Shown here: piece after piece, positions 23,815 to 31,470 of the stretch | How the letters are laid out: the number at the start of each line of letters is the position of its first letter | Numbering within the stretch: the first letter of the stretch is position 1 | Source of the DNA: a virus | Length of the DNA: 45,631 bases | Direction: 5' to 3' (one strand) | Virus record (IMG/VR): IMGVR_UViG_3300044612_003744 | Span: 1-45,631 of that record | The notes under the pieces: generated by a model | Seen by the model: the letters and a program-made list of their open reading frames with translations, nothing else | Told to the model about the DNA's origin: nothing | Databases searched by the model: none | Made by a program: the position numbers and the translations under genes

Positions 23815-24378
23815 ATGGCAGCTACAACTACACAAGGGACCGGACCCGGTTCCGCTTCCAATATTAAGCCATTGATTATCAATGGTACTGTAAAAACATT
23901 AAATCTCGAATCAAACGCTGTTACCGCACCGAAGCTTGATAACAACGCACTATCAAAAGCGCCAGTAGTTCTTAACACAGCAACTCAAACACTTAACTCC
24001 AGCTATGCTGGTATTCCTTTGGTTTTCGATAGAGCGGCTGGTGTTGTTGTAACTCTTCCAGAAGCAACTGGTACTGGCGATATCTATAAGTTTTATGTAA
24101 ACACCACTGTAACTAGCAATAGTTATAAGATTCAAGTTGAAAATGCAACTGATGTTATTTGCGGCCTTGCTTTTGGTGATGATGGTGATGGCGAACCAGC
24201 TAATGCTTGGGCTTCAGGTGCTTCTTCTGACACCATCACAATGGATGGCAGCACACAGGGCGGCATTAAAGGCGACAGCGTTGAAATTACTGACATTGCG
24301 TCTGGTCTTTTCTCTTGCAAGGTATTCATTACCCAAAGTGGTACTGAAGCTACTCCTTTCAGCGCAGCAGTTTCTTAA
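23815..24378 (+). CDS. Putative head decoration/structural protein with MGA-type tag
   Basis: 187 residues after TAAGGAG. The N-terminus MAATTTQGTGPGSA matches MGATTTEGTGPGIA of the next gene and MGASSVTG of the 9353 and 10200 proteins. The body is Ala/Thr/Val-rich beta structure (LTLPEATGTGDIYKFYVNT-like strands; GDDGDGEPANAW turn), typical of capsid decoration or tail-fibre-like domains. Late promoter upstream. Confidence 0.65.
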   Translation: MAATTTQGTGPGSASNIKPLIINGTVKTLNLESNAVTAPKLDNNALSKAPVVLNTATQTLNSSYAGIPLVFDRAAGVVVTLPEATGTGDIYKFYVNTTVTSNSYKIQVENATDVICGLAFGDDGDGEPANAWASGASSDTITMDGSTQGGIKGDSVEITDIASGLFSCKVFITQSGTEATPFSAAVS

Positions 24379-24390
24379 CACTGAGGTATT

Positions 24391-24717
24391 ATGGGGGCTA
24401 CGACCACAGAAGGTACAGGTCCGGGGATTGCAAAAAGAGACACCAAGGGAAGACTATCCCTTGGTGTCTCTTCGTTAATTGGTCCCAAAATAGTTGCATC
24501 TGGGATCACAACTTTGAATGGCACATCTGAATATATTTACATACCTCAACAGATTGGATTAGTTAGCGATTACTGCGTTATTTTAACAAACAACTCTTCT
24601 AATCATCCATACATTTCAAACGCTTTGTTGCCCATTTCTGGGTCAAATGAATGGAGATTCCAGATAACTGCTGGAAATAATGATGTCGTTCACTATCTTG
24701 TAGTTAAAATAGGTTAA
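24391..24717 (+). CDS. Putative head decoration/structural protein with MGA-type tag
   Basis: 108 residues after GAGG. MGATTTEGTGPGIAKRD is the shared tag; the rest is a small beta domain (GTSEYIYIPQQIGL). Codons 16-28 lie within a perfect 16-bp hairpin. Gene follows its paralogue by 12 nt, so transcription from the same late promoter is likely. Confidence 0.6.
   Translation: MGATTTEGTGPGIAKRDTKGRLSLGVSSLIGPKIVASGITTLNGTSEYIYIPQQIGLVSDYCVILTNNSSNHPYISNALLPISGSNEWRFQITAGNNDVVHYLVVKIG
24435..24472 (+). other. Perfect 16-bp hairpin inside the 5' end of a coding sequence
   Basis: Stem AAGAGACACCAAGGGA (24435-24450), loop AGACTA, TCCCTTGGTGTCTCTT (24457-24472). It lies 57 nt after the stop of the 23815 gene and within codons 16-28 of the next. 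Strong enough to act as an attenuator or RNase/processing site. Confidence 0.65.
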
Positions 24718-24738
24718 GGAAAAATTCAAAATTTTTTA

Positions 24739-25110
24739 ATGCAACAAAAAAAATGTAAAAAATGCAAATTTGATAAGCCTATAGAATCATTTAGAATTTG
24801 CCGTTTGTATAAAGGAATGGAGCAAGGCAGTTATAGGCGATCTGAATGTATTGACTGTGAGAAAAAAAGTTCTGATCAATTGAGAAAAATAAAACATACT
24901 GTTCCAGAAAAGCCTAAAAAGTGTGATTGTTGTCAAGAAATTACTGAAAATTTTGTTCCAGATCACAATCATGAAACTGGTAATTTTCGTGGTTGGTTAT
25001 GCAGGAATTGTAATCAGGGAATTGGTAAATTAGGTGATAACTTAGAAGGATTGTTGAGGGCTGTGAGTTACATTATGAAAAACGATTTTACTCATCGTCC
25101 TTTGGTTTGA
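24739..25110 (+). CDS. Endonuclease VII-like (recombination endonuclease) protein
   Basis: 123 residues. CKKCKFDKPIESFR at the N-terminus is a zinc finger; CDCCQEITENFVPDHNHETG then FRGWLCRNCNQGIGKLGDN is the His-Me finger with flanking Cys pairs of the phage endonuclease VII family (T4 gp49 type). It resolves branched DNA or acts as a homing-type nicking enzyme. Its 3' end overlaps the convergent gene by 23 bp. Confidence 0.87.
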   Translation: MQQKKCKKCKFDKPIESFRICRLYKGMEQGSYRRSECIDCEKKSSDQLRKIKHTVPEKPKKCDCCQEITENFVPDHNHETGNFRGWLCRNCNQGIGKLGDNLEGLLRAVSYIMKNDFTHRPLV

Positions 25111-25651
25111 AGAATTTAATGTTTTTATCGGCCCATTCTATTGCCATGTGGGCTCCTCTGTTGAGAAGTCCTACAAGTTGAGTTGGGTTTCCGCTTCCTT
25201 CAATTGCGATGTTATCTCTTTCTGCGTTTTCGATCCAAACAAGTGCAAAAACAAGGCCATTTCTTTGTTTAAGTTCTGATGCCATTTGTCTTATTGTAAG
25301 AAGTGACATGTCTGGAAGTCCTAATTCCTTTTGTTTGGCTTTTTTTAGGTCTCCATTTGATTCAAGAACATTAGCCAGTTTCTTTTGAAGCATTTTGATT
25401 GTTTCAAATTTTTTTGTTTGTTCTATAACAATTTGATATGAAAAATCTTTTGGGTCACTTTGATTTGCAAGAACGAGCAAATTACAAGGGTAGTTTTCTT
25501 TTATTTCCGTTATTTGTACAGATAGTGCTGTAAGGGTTGCTTCTTTATTAATTTTGAAGTGAATCCAAGAATATTCCGTACTAGTGTCGATTATTGATAT
25601 TCCCTCATATTTATTGAGAGTCTTTACAAGAGACTCGAATTCCTTTTCCAT
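25088..25651 (-). CDS. Hypothetical protein
   Basis: 187 residues. Its ATG overlaps the stop of the SWIM-type gene (TAATG), with GGAGG upstream, so the two are translated together. Alpha/beta composition with a Lys-rich coiled segment (KLANVLESNGDLKKAKQKEL). No family recognised. Confidence 0.7.
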   Translation of the reverse strand: MEKEFESLVKTLNKYEGISIIDTSTEYSWIHFKINKEATLTALSVQITEIKENYPCNLLVLANQSDPKDFSYQIVIEQTKKFETIKMLQKKLANVLESNGDLKKAKQKELGLPDMSLLTIRQMASELKQRNGLVFALVWIENAERDNIAIEGSGNPTQLVGLLNRGAHMAIEWADKNIKFFKPKDDE

Positions 25652-26184
25652 TAATCCTCCAAAATTCCATTATTGTCTAGAGAACGCACAAGTTGCATAA
25701 GATGTTTGCACATTCCCGGTAATTTACGAGGATTCGCAGAACCGGGATTTATTTTCGCTTCGTACTTTCTTTTCTTTCTGCCATACAAAGATCGGTCGAT
25801 ATGATCTTCGTAGTTGAAGCGCCAATAAAAATCTTGACACCCGCAACGAAGAACAACATCCTGATTTGTATTCAGTCTTTCAAAAAAATACTTGCTTCCA
25901 TTACTTGTGGATAACTCGGCCAAATGTGGATTTTTAGAATCGTAATACCTCACATTCTTGAAAAGAATCATAGGGTTATATTCTGTACCTTTTAGCTCAT
26001 TCCTTGCCAAGCCTTTCACAAATAAAGTTCTAACACCTAGGAATGGAACGAATGATAAATTTGTAATACTTATTTCGTTAACCGAATTTTGCCTTTTCCT
26101 TGTGTTTGGAAAGGCATTTACGGCACTCGTATACAATCCTTGTAGGCTTGATTCATTGAGTTCGAGCCAATTGTGGAACTTCAT
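25651..26184 (-). CDS. SWIM zinc-finger-like protein with capsid-targeting-like N-terminus
   Basis: 177 residues from the ATG at 26184, giving MKFHNWLELNE-SSLQG, an aromatic leader with L-N-E cut site; the frame to 26220 has no support. RCGCQDFYWRF and PGMCKHLMQLV form a CxC...CxH SWIM-type zinc site, a layout I recall from T4-like cyanophage proteins. Minus-strand GATAAATA is 5 nt from the ATG. Probably a DNA-binding internal or core protein. Confidence 0.65.
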   Translation of the reverse strand: MKFHNWLELNESSLQGLYTSAVNAFPNTRKRQNSVNEISITNLSFVPFLGVRTLFVKGLARNELKGTEYNPMILFKNVRYYDSKNPHLAELSTSNGSKYFFERLNTNQDVVLRCGCQDFYWRFNYEDHIDRSLYGRKKRKYEAKINPGSANPRKLPGMCKHLMQLVRSLDNNGILED

Positions 26185-26189
26185 ACATA

Positions 26190-26197
26190 TATTTATC
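26190..26197 (-). promoter_or_regulatory. Late-type promoter box GATAAATA, 5 nt from ATG
   Basis: Minus-strand GATAAATA, TATGT, ATG (26184), no ribosome site between. Confidence 0.45.
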
Positions 26198-26277
26198 GGA
26201 TATTCAAATTTTTCATTCAAAGTAAACTAATATATCCATAGATTTTCGGCAATCTGTAAAAAATGACGAAGTGATTT

Positions 26278-26604
26278 ATGTCAGACAATAATCAAGATAA
26301 CCTTCCAGACAAATCGTCACTAGCTGACGAGGATTTTATTGCATTTGACATGAAGCGTTTTGAGGTCAGGACTCGCCCAGCAAAGGGAGGAGGCTTAGAG
26401 AACGCCATTTTCATTGGAGGAGAGTTGCTTGATTGGACTGTTGATCTAAACAGTCTAATGGAAGCAGCAAAAATGGGGCCTCAATATATTCGTGAAGTTC
26501 AAAAGGATATAGAAAAACACTTTGCCAATTCTGTTTCTGATTTCCTCGGCAGGAAGGTTACAATTGAGGAAATCCAAAAAGCCACCAAAACTGGTTGGAT
26601 TTAA
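26278..26604 (+). CDS. Hypothetical conserved-looking small protein
   Basis: 108 residues with GAAGTGAT upstream. Sequence is well structured (DFIAFDMKRFEVRTRP, GGELLDWTVDLNSLMEAAK, helical C-terminus) but I recognise no family. It is followed directly by the RNA element and terminator at 26604-26702. Confidence 0.65.
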   Translation: MSDNNQDNLPDKSSLADEDFIAFDMKRFEVRTRPAKGGGLENAIFIGGELLDWTVDLNSLMEAAKMGPQYIREVQKDIEKHFANSVSDFLGRKVTIEEIQKATKTGWI

Positions 26605-26702
26605 TTTCATTTGATTTTTAACCCTGATGGGAGGTGATTCAGCTTAAAAAATCAAATGAAATAGAAAAGGGCTGTTAGGTTGTTCCTAACAGCCCTTTTT
26701 TT
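26604..26702 (+). ncRNA. Candidate structured RNA with exposed anti-16S sequence and terminator
   Basis: A perfect 16-bp stem, ATTTCATTTGATTTTT (26604-26619) with AAAAATCAAATGAAAT (26647-26662), holds a 27-nt loop. The loop contains GGAGGTGAT, a very long match to the ribosomal anti-Shine-Dalgarno, yet no ORF follows. A terminator ends the unit. The stem starts at the stop of the 26278 gene, so it may be a 3' UTR element or processed small RNA. Confidence 0.45.
26665..26702. terminator. Bidirectional rho-independent terminator
   Basis: AAGGGCTGTTAGG (26667-26679), loop TTGTT, CCTAACAGCCCTT (26685-26697) with a T-run of eight or more on the plus side and AAAA on the other. It separates the plus-strand unit from the convergent 26703 gene. 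Confidence 0.93.
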
Positions 26703-28181
26703 TTAGTTCAACCAAGTTTTCTTAGGATCGTTCATTCTACCAAAAATTGATTCAAGAAATTTTTTGTCTTTATTTTGAATTTTTGAACTTTCTCCAGTCA
26801 TTCCGCTATGCATGCTTTCCTCTTCTTCTTTTTGTCTTGCAAGTTTAGCAGCATCTTGAGCAGATTTTTGCGCCAAAGCTGATTGAAAAGGAGTGCGTCC
26901 AGTAGGAGCAGTAGGAGCAGTAGGAGCAGTAGGAGCGGTAGGAGCAGTAGGAGCTACAGGAGAAGTAGGTTTTGGTTGCGCTTGTTGCTTTTTAAGTTCT
27001 TGCATGCCTTTTTCCCAAGAACTCAATGGCTTTTCTGGTTGTGCAGCGGCAACTGGTTGTGCGGCTTGCTGCTGAATTTCCTTTGCAACTTTTTGCCTTG
27101 TTTGCTGTCCAAATTTCATGTGTTGCTTTAATGCTGTTGCAAACTGAGCAAATTCTTCTGTAGGCAGAACACCATGTCTAGCCAAAATATTTTCATACGC
27201 ACTTAGCTTATCTTGAACACTCTTAATGATTGGCTCATCACGCTTTTGATCCCAAAGTTCTTGAGAAACATCTCCACCTTGGTATCCTCGACCAGCAAAC
27301 CAGTTTGTCAGATTAGTTTTTTGACGACCCAACCAGTCGCCAACTGCCCTGAAAAGGCTTTCATCGATTCTTCCCCTCAATGTTCTGTGATAAGATTCAA
27401 TAACATCATCAGGATTGATTCCATTGCTCATGAAATCAACAATGTGGCTTCTTATTTCATTGAAATTTCTTACTTTTTCGCCTGAAAAAACACAATTTCT
27501 AATGTATGGATTTTGAATTGATTCTCTTTTAGGTGCGCTTGTAGTAAAGGCATCAGATGGTTCTGGCACAGTCAGAATAGGTGATTTTGATTGTTGACTG
27601 AATTGATAAGGAGTTGACACACCTGCAAATGTTGGATCTTCTATGTTATATGTACTTGGATCAGCTTCTGGAACACTAGATGGCTCGCCTTGTCGGCGGC
27701 GTGTTTGGAATTCTGGTCTATTTTCAGGATTTGCCTCGGGGGCAAGATCTTGTCCGGTTTCATCGCCAGTTTCATATTCAGGTTCAGACATTGGTTTTTG
27801 GAAATCGCCAAAATAATTCTTAAACTCTGGATGATCGTATTGTCCTTGTGGTTGTTGTGAGTTAAATCTCAAACTAGTGATAAGTTCAAGAATGTCATGG
27901 CTGAATCCTGAAGACGAGAATATCTTTTGCATATAAGCAGAACTTTGATAACGATTTGAAAGATCGCTTAATGCCTGCTGCAACTCCATGGTTGCTCTTT
28001 GAATTTCCCTGTCACTATTCTGTTCTTCAATAACCCAAACACTGAATGATTCTTGGAAATATTCGTTGTTGGACAACCAACTTACAAATTTCTTCGGGCT
28101 TACACCATTGAGTGCCAATAGATGCATGGCTTCTTTAACAAGTTCCATGTTTTTTAATGTTGTTCTTGATGGTCTAATCAT
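26703..28181 (-). CDS. Large acidic/Gln-rich hypothetical protein with TAP repeats
   Basis: 492 residues from the ATG at 28181 (AGAGGT upstream); the open frame to 28289 runs into the protease gene. N-terminus helical (LVKEAMHLLALNGVSPKKFVSWL). The middle is disordered, Pro/Glu/Gln-rich. Residues about 235-300 are a folded helical segment with SYHRTLRGRIDESLFRAVGDWLGRQ. Near the C-terminus about six Thr-Ala-Pro triplets precede TGRTPF, then a Lys/Glu coil. Looks like a virion or core protein; not recognised. Confidence 0.6.
   Translation of the reverse strand: MIRPSRTTLKNMELVKEAMHLLALNGVSPKKFVSWLSNNEYFQESFSVWVIEEQNSDREIQRATMELQQALSDLSNRYQSSAYMQKIFSSSGFSHDILELITSLRFNSQQPQGQYDHPEFKNYFGDFQKPMSEPEYETGDETGQDLAPEANPENRPEFQTRRRQGEPSSVPEADPSTYNIEDPTFAGVSTPYQFSQQSKSPILTVPEPSDAFTTSAPKRESIQNPYIRNCVFSGEKVRNFNEIRSHIVDFMSNGINPDDVIESYHRTLRGRIDESLFRAVGDWLGRQKTNLTNWFAGRGYQGGDVSQELWDQKRDEPIIKSVQDKLSAYENILARHGVLPTEEFAQFATALKQHMKFGQQTRQKVAKEIQQQAAQPVAAAQPEKPLSSWEKGMQELKKQQAQPKPTSPVAPTAPTAPTAPTAPTAPTGRTPFQSALAQKSAQDAAKLARQKEEEESMHSGMTGESSKIQNKDKKFLESIFGRMNDPKKTWLN
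26901..26955 (+). repeat. 9-bp tandem repeat GTAGGAGCA
   Basis: About six copies, one with a G substitution, coding (minus strand) for Thr-Ala-Pro triplets in the 26703 gene. Confidence 0.85.
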
Positions 28182-28191
28182 AATACCTCTT

Positions 28192-28980
28192 TCATTCAGG
28201 TAGCTTATATTTATATTTTTGCAAGTCCATTTTAACAAATGGTAACTTTGGCAATTCTCTCTTTTCTGTATATATTGGCTCCAAACCATTATCTAGTTCT
28301 TCGTTCCAATTTTTGAGCATTTTTATGTCGGTGAAATAAGATTGATGGTTCATCAGTTGTTCTTTGTGCTTTCTAATAGCCCTACACACTCCGATTACCT
28401 TGAGATCATCATTTTGAAACAAAGGTCCACCACTGTCTCCAACCATACAATATGCATTTGTTCTAATAAGACCTTTGAATATATTTGGGTTGTATGTCTT
28501 GGTTTGTGTGATTTGGCCATAATCAATTCTTGCATCATCCATCATCCCAAATCCTATGTGGAATATATTTGAACCCATGAATATTTTATGGTCGAAATTA
28601 ATTTGCACTGTCGGCAATTTCTCATCTGACTCAAAAACACCTATTGCCAAATCTTCTTTTGGTTCCAAGGCATAAATGAACATAGGATAAGTTTTTTCTG
28701 ATTCGATTTCTGCGTGTTTTTTGTATTTGAATATTTTTACAAAGAATGGACCGTTACTTTCCGCTATGTGTTCTGCTGTAATAATAGCGTTGCGATACTT
28801 GTTGCCGTTTTTGGTTGATCTGACTATGAAGCCGCTTCCTCCAGTTTCATTTTTTGTATCAGTTATGCATACAGTTGGATAAAGACAAGATGAATAAATA
28901 TTATCTGGAACTTTTTGTGCAAATCCAGTTGTAATACTAATCATTAAAATAAAAAAAGACGATAATATGAATTTTTTCAT
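28192..28980 (-). CDS. Secreted trypsin-like serine protease
   Basis: 262 residues. MKKFILSSFFILMISITTGFA is a Sec signal peptide. The catalytic triad of a chymotrypsin-fold protease is visible: His in IITAEHIAES, Asp in KEDLAIGVF, Ser in YCMVGDSGGPLFQ; GGSGFIV is the usual N-terminal strand. It would work in the periplasm or outside the cell. The stop is followed within 11 nt by the next gene's start. Phages seldom encode such an enzyme. Confidence 0.88.
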   Translation of the reverse strand: MKKFILSSFFILMISITTGFAQKVPDNIYSSCLYPTVCITDTKNETGGSGFIVRSTKNGNKYRNAIITAEHIAESNGPFFVKIFKYKKHAEIESEKTYPMFIYALEPKEDLAIGVFESDEKLPTVQINFDHKIFMGSNIFHIGFGMMDDARIDYGQITQTKTYNPNIFKGLIRTNAYCMVGDSGGPLFQNDDLKVIGVCRAIRKHKEQLMNHQSYFTDIKMLKNWNEELDNGLEPIYTEKRELPKLPFVKMDLQKYKYKLPE

Positions 28981-29009
28981 AGTTCCTCATTTTTATTTAG
29001 ATTAGAAAC

Positions 29010-29041
29010 AAAAAAACACCTGTCTAAGATAGACAGGTGTT
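29010..29041 (-). terminator. Rho-independent terminator of the 29065 gene
   Basis: On the minus strand AACACCTGTCT pairs with AGACAGGTGTT (29015-29025 and 29031-29041, 5-nt loop) and is followed by a run of seven Ts. It ends the transcript from 29298 before the protease gene. Confidence 0.9.
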
Positions 29042-29064
29042 CGATAATTTTATTTTTAATTAAA

Positions 29065-29298
29065 TCAACCGTTAATCCAAGTGCCACCAGAGCCGTTGGT
29101 ATAATCTTCAATATTCTGAGTAACATCGGTGAAAACTTCACCATCGATGAGTTCAAGAACTTTGCGATCAGTACCAGAGACAGTTTCGATGTAGCCGGTA
29201 CGCTGAACTGAAACACCGTTAACAACTGAGGTGTCGAGTGAACCTTCGGTGCCGAGGTTTCTTAAGGTCGGGGTGAGAGCAAGAGTGTATGTTGCCAT
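29065..29298 (-). CDS. Small putative virion protein
   Basis: 77 residues starting MATYTLALTPTLRNL, 8-9 nt after AAAGGG; an ATG two codons earlier is too close to the ribosome site. Beta-prone, Gly/Thr-rich, no Cys. It has its own CATATATA octamer and a strong terminator, so it is a single-gene transcription unit, consistent with an abundant structural protein. No family recognised. Confidence 0.65.
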   Translation of the reverse strand: MATYTLALTPTLRNLGTEGSLDTSVVNGVSVQRTGYIETVSGTDRKVLELIDGEVFTDVTQNIEDYTNGSGGTWING

Positions 29299-29337
29299 AG
29301 TCATTTCCCTTTATAAAAGATAAAAGAGGTTACAATC

Positions 29338-29345
29338 TATATATG
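29338..29345 (-). promoter_or_regulatory. Late-type promoter octamer CATATATA
   Basis: Minus-strand CATATATAGATT, about 39 nt before the ATG at 29298. The same 12-mer precedes the acidic protein gene (45448-45455). Confidence 0.5.
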
Positions 29346-29363
29346 CTTCAAATTATAAATTAT

Positions 29364-29699
29364 TCAATTGGTTAATGGTTGAAGCGTAAAATTCAAGCGT
29401 CTTATGCCTGAATTGGCAGAAATGTCTACGCAAACCTTTCTGCTCATTGAGTCAAAAGATACTATTGTCCAATTTGGGTTTGTCAGAAACATCCTTCTTG
29501 GCAGCAATAGTTCGTAATAAACCCAAGTACCATTATTTATGTTGGAGTTTATAATATTTTGAGATAGATTTGAAATACTAATCACCTGTCCTGTTTCAAT
29601 AACTATCGCTTTGCTCTTATCAAGATTGCTATTTAGCATGGCGAGCAAAGTTGCTTTTGGTAATGTTGCTAAATTTGTGCAAGGCTGTGAAATAATCAT
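29364..29699 (-). CDS. Hypothetical small protein
   Basis: 111 residues, Asn/Ile/Leu-rich with beta strands (WVYYELLLPRRMFLTNPNW). No signal peptide, no motif I recognise. Divergent from the zinc-ribbon gene; a weak GAGA element precedes the ATG. Confidence 0.55.
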   Translation of the reverse strand: MIISQPCTNLATLPKATLLAMLNSNLDKSKAIVIETGQVISISNLSQNIINSNINNGTWVYYELLLPRRMFLTNPNWTIVSFDSMSRKVCVDISANSGIRRLNFTLQPLTN

Positions 29700-29728
29700 A
29701 GGTTTTTTCTCTATTACTCTTGATATTT

Positions 29729-29965
29729 ATGGAAAACACTCAGCAAAAAGAAAACTGTTATTTTTATACTGACTGTTCATTGCCTGTGAGTGAGCAGATT
29801 ATTCAGGTCATGTGCATGAATTGTCATGAAAAAAACCCAGAAATGGGCTGGTTTTGGGAAGGCTCAAGGCTCGGTTACGGTCCATTTGATTTTATTTGCA
29901 ATTTGTGTGGTCATGCTGTTCATGAAAAGAGGAGTAATGATGAAAGTCAGTCGTCCAGCAATTAA
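29729..29965 (+). CDS. Small zinc-ribbon-like protein
   Basis: 78 residues from the ATG at 29729. CMNCHEKNPEMGWFWEGSRLG and ICNLCGHAVH give a CxxC...CxxC zinc ribbon. Small zinc-ribbon proteins with this layout are common in phages. Its 3' end overlaps the methylase start by 26 nt. Confidence 0.6.
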   Translation: MENTQQKENCYFYTDCSLPVSEQIIQVMCMNCHEKNPEMGWFWEGSRLGYGPFDFICNLCGHAVHEKRSNDESQSSSN

Positions 29966-30695
29966 ATTAATGAATGATAAATGGTCGGTTAAAGATTGGA
30001 TACTCTCAAATTTCCCAGAAGATTATGAGAACATGACTTATGTTGAGCCATATGGAGGTGGAGCAAATCTGCTTTTTTGCAAAAATAAGTCAAAGTTTGA
30101 AGTCATCAATGATATAAATTTTGATTTAATTGACATTTTCAGAGCAATGAGAGATGATCCTAGCGAACTTGTAAAAAGACTGACTGGTCAAAAATGCACT
30201 CAGGAAAACTTTGATAAAGCATCAATCAGAAAAGACTTTGATGATTACATGGATCACGCCGTTAATGATCTTTTTCTTCGGAAGACAAGTGCGAATGGAT
30301 TAAAAGATAAATTCAGCAAGCCTTCTAGCCTTGAAACATGGAAGAAGAGTGTCAAGGAAATTTTTGAATATGCGAATAGAATCAAAGATGTATATATCTT
30401 GAATAAGCAGGCCTTAGATATTATTGAAAAGTTCAATATAGAAGATTCTTTTATTTATTGCGATCCTCCCTACCTTCATGAAAACAAGGTTTCCAAGGTT
30501 GTTTACAGTAGTGAAATGACACCAGAATGTCACATGAAGCTCTACCAAATTCTCGATAAATTTAAGGGCAAGGCAATAATAAGTGGATATATGTCGCCAT
30601 TATATAAAAGAATATACAAAAATTGGAATATTGAAAAAAACACAATAAATAAAGGCAATTCCCGTGAAGTGGAAATTATATGGAAAAATTTTTAG
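29940..30695 (+). CDS. DNA adenine methyltransferase, Dam (D12 class)
   Basis: 251 residues. Start at the second of two adjacent ATGs, 5 nt after GGAG. VEPYGGGANLLF is the FxGxG SAM motif and FIYCDPPYLHE the catalytic DPPY motif; the order matches D12/Dam-type N6-adenine methylases. Probable target GATC, but this cannot be read from the sequence. No restriction partner nearby, so an orphan methylase that may protect phage DNA or mark it for packaging or regulation. Confidence 0.9.
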   Translation: MKVSRPAIKLMNDKWSVKDWILSNFPEDYENMTYVEPYGGGANLLFCKNKSKFEVINDINFDLIDIFRAMRDDPSELVKRLTGQKCTQENFDKASIRKDFDDYMDHAVNDLFLRKTSANGLKDKFSKPSSLETWKKSVKEIFEYANRIKDVYILNKQALDIIEKFNIEDSFIYCDPPYLHENKVSKVVYSSEMTPECHMKLYQILDKFKGKAIISGYMSPLYKRIYKNWNIEKNTINKGNSREVEIIWKNF

Positions 30696-30704
30696 GTGGT
30701 TGTC

Positions 30705-30941
30705 ATGAAATGTGAAATGCCAAATTGCGACAATGAAAGTACAAAAAAAATAAAAAACAGCGGTGTTTTTTATGGCATTTATGTAGAAGATGCCGAGATT
30801 GATGTTTGTGATCAACATCCAATTGCCGATATACAAAATATAATAAATGAAGTCTCTGTTGATAGCTGCATGGATTCACAATTGTGCAATCCATTTGATG
30901 ACATGGAAATGCTTAGAAAACAGAAAATTATGTCTAAATAA
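30705..30941 (+). CDS. Small Cys-containing hypothetical protein
   Basis: 78 residues after GGTGG. MKCEMPNCDNESTKKI then DVCDQHP form a CxxxxC...CxxH arrangement, a likely zinc site. Possibly co-transcribed with the methylase, 9 nt upstream. Function unknown. Confidence 0.55.
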   Translation: MKCEMPNCDNESTKKIKNSGVFYGIYVEDAEIDVCDQHPIADIQNIINEVSVDSCMDSQLCNPFDDMEMLRKQKIMSK

Positions 30942-30944
30942 TGC

Positions 30945-31139
30945 ATGGTACTTAATTTCAAAGAATTCATGTCTTTGTCGAAAGATTCTCCACAAGGGAC
31001 ATCCGACCTAAAATCAGATGGTTTGACTGTTACTTTTTCAGGGGAAAGCTCGAAAAATAAAACGCCAAAACCTAAAAAATTGTCAGGTTTAGATCCAGAA
31101 AAAATGTATGGAAAGATAAAAAAAAATGAACTTCCGTAA
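30945..31139 (+). CDS. Very small protein with capsid-targeting-like N-terminus
   Basis: 64 residues. MVLNFKEFMSLSKD fits the aromatic leader pattern. The rest is Ser/Lys-rich and disordered. The ATG lies 4 nt after TCTAAATA, which also forms the stop of the previous gene, so that promoter match may be chance. Overlaps the next gene. Confidence 0.45.
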   Translation: MVLNFKEFMSLSKDSPQGTSDLKSDGLTVTFSGESSKNKTPKPKKLSGLDPEKMYGKIKKNELP

Positions 31140-31467
31140 ATTATGGGAAAACATGAAATACGCCAAAGATCAAGGTTCGGAATCTCCCGAAATTGATCCT
31201 ATGGCAGTTACAGCTATAAGAACAGGATTAGGAATTGGCGAATCATTTTGGGATGATTTTATTCAAATTCTCAACAATTCCGAAGGACTCTCTGCTTTGT
31301 TGGATATTTCAGTCGATGAAATTTCAACATGGAGGAAGAAGATAGAGGATGCCTTGTCGCAAGTTGGTGAGGAAGATGGTGATTTGGATGTTGGAAAAAA
31401 CAAGAAACTAGTCAAAACTGGACAACCGGAAGAACCAGAAGATGATGAAGATTTCTCAGGAGCATAA
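31126..31467 (+). CDS. Small acidic protein with capsid-targeting-like N-terminus
   Basis: 113 residues. MNFRKLWE-NMKY has an L-W-E triplet at 6-8 as possible cut site. The mature part is helical with a very acidic C-terminus (EEPEDDEDFSG). Overlaps its upstream neighbour; 3 nt before the next leader-bearing gene. Confidence 0.5.
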   Translation: MNFRKLWENMKYAKDQGSESPEIDPMAVTAIRTGLGIGESFWDDFIQILNNSEGLSALLDISVDEISTWRKKIEDALSQVGEEDGDLDVGKNKKLVKTGQPEEPEDDEDFSGA

Positions 31468-31470
31468 TAA

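Noticed and set aside
26883-27131. Arg/Ser-rich frame over the 9-bp repeat at 26901
   Set aside because: Shadow of the Thr-Ala-Pro repeat in the 26703 gene on the other strand.
29940-30695. Restriction-modification system around the Dam-like methylase
   Set aside because: Neighbours are small zinc-binding and head-type proteins; no restriction endonuclease is visible.
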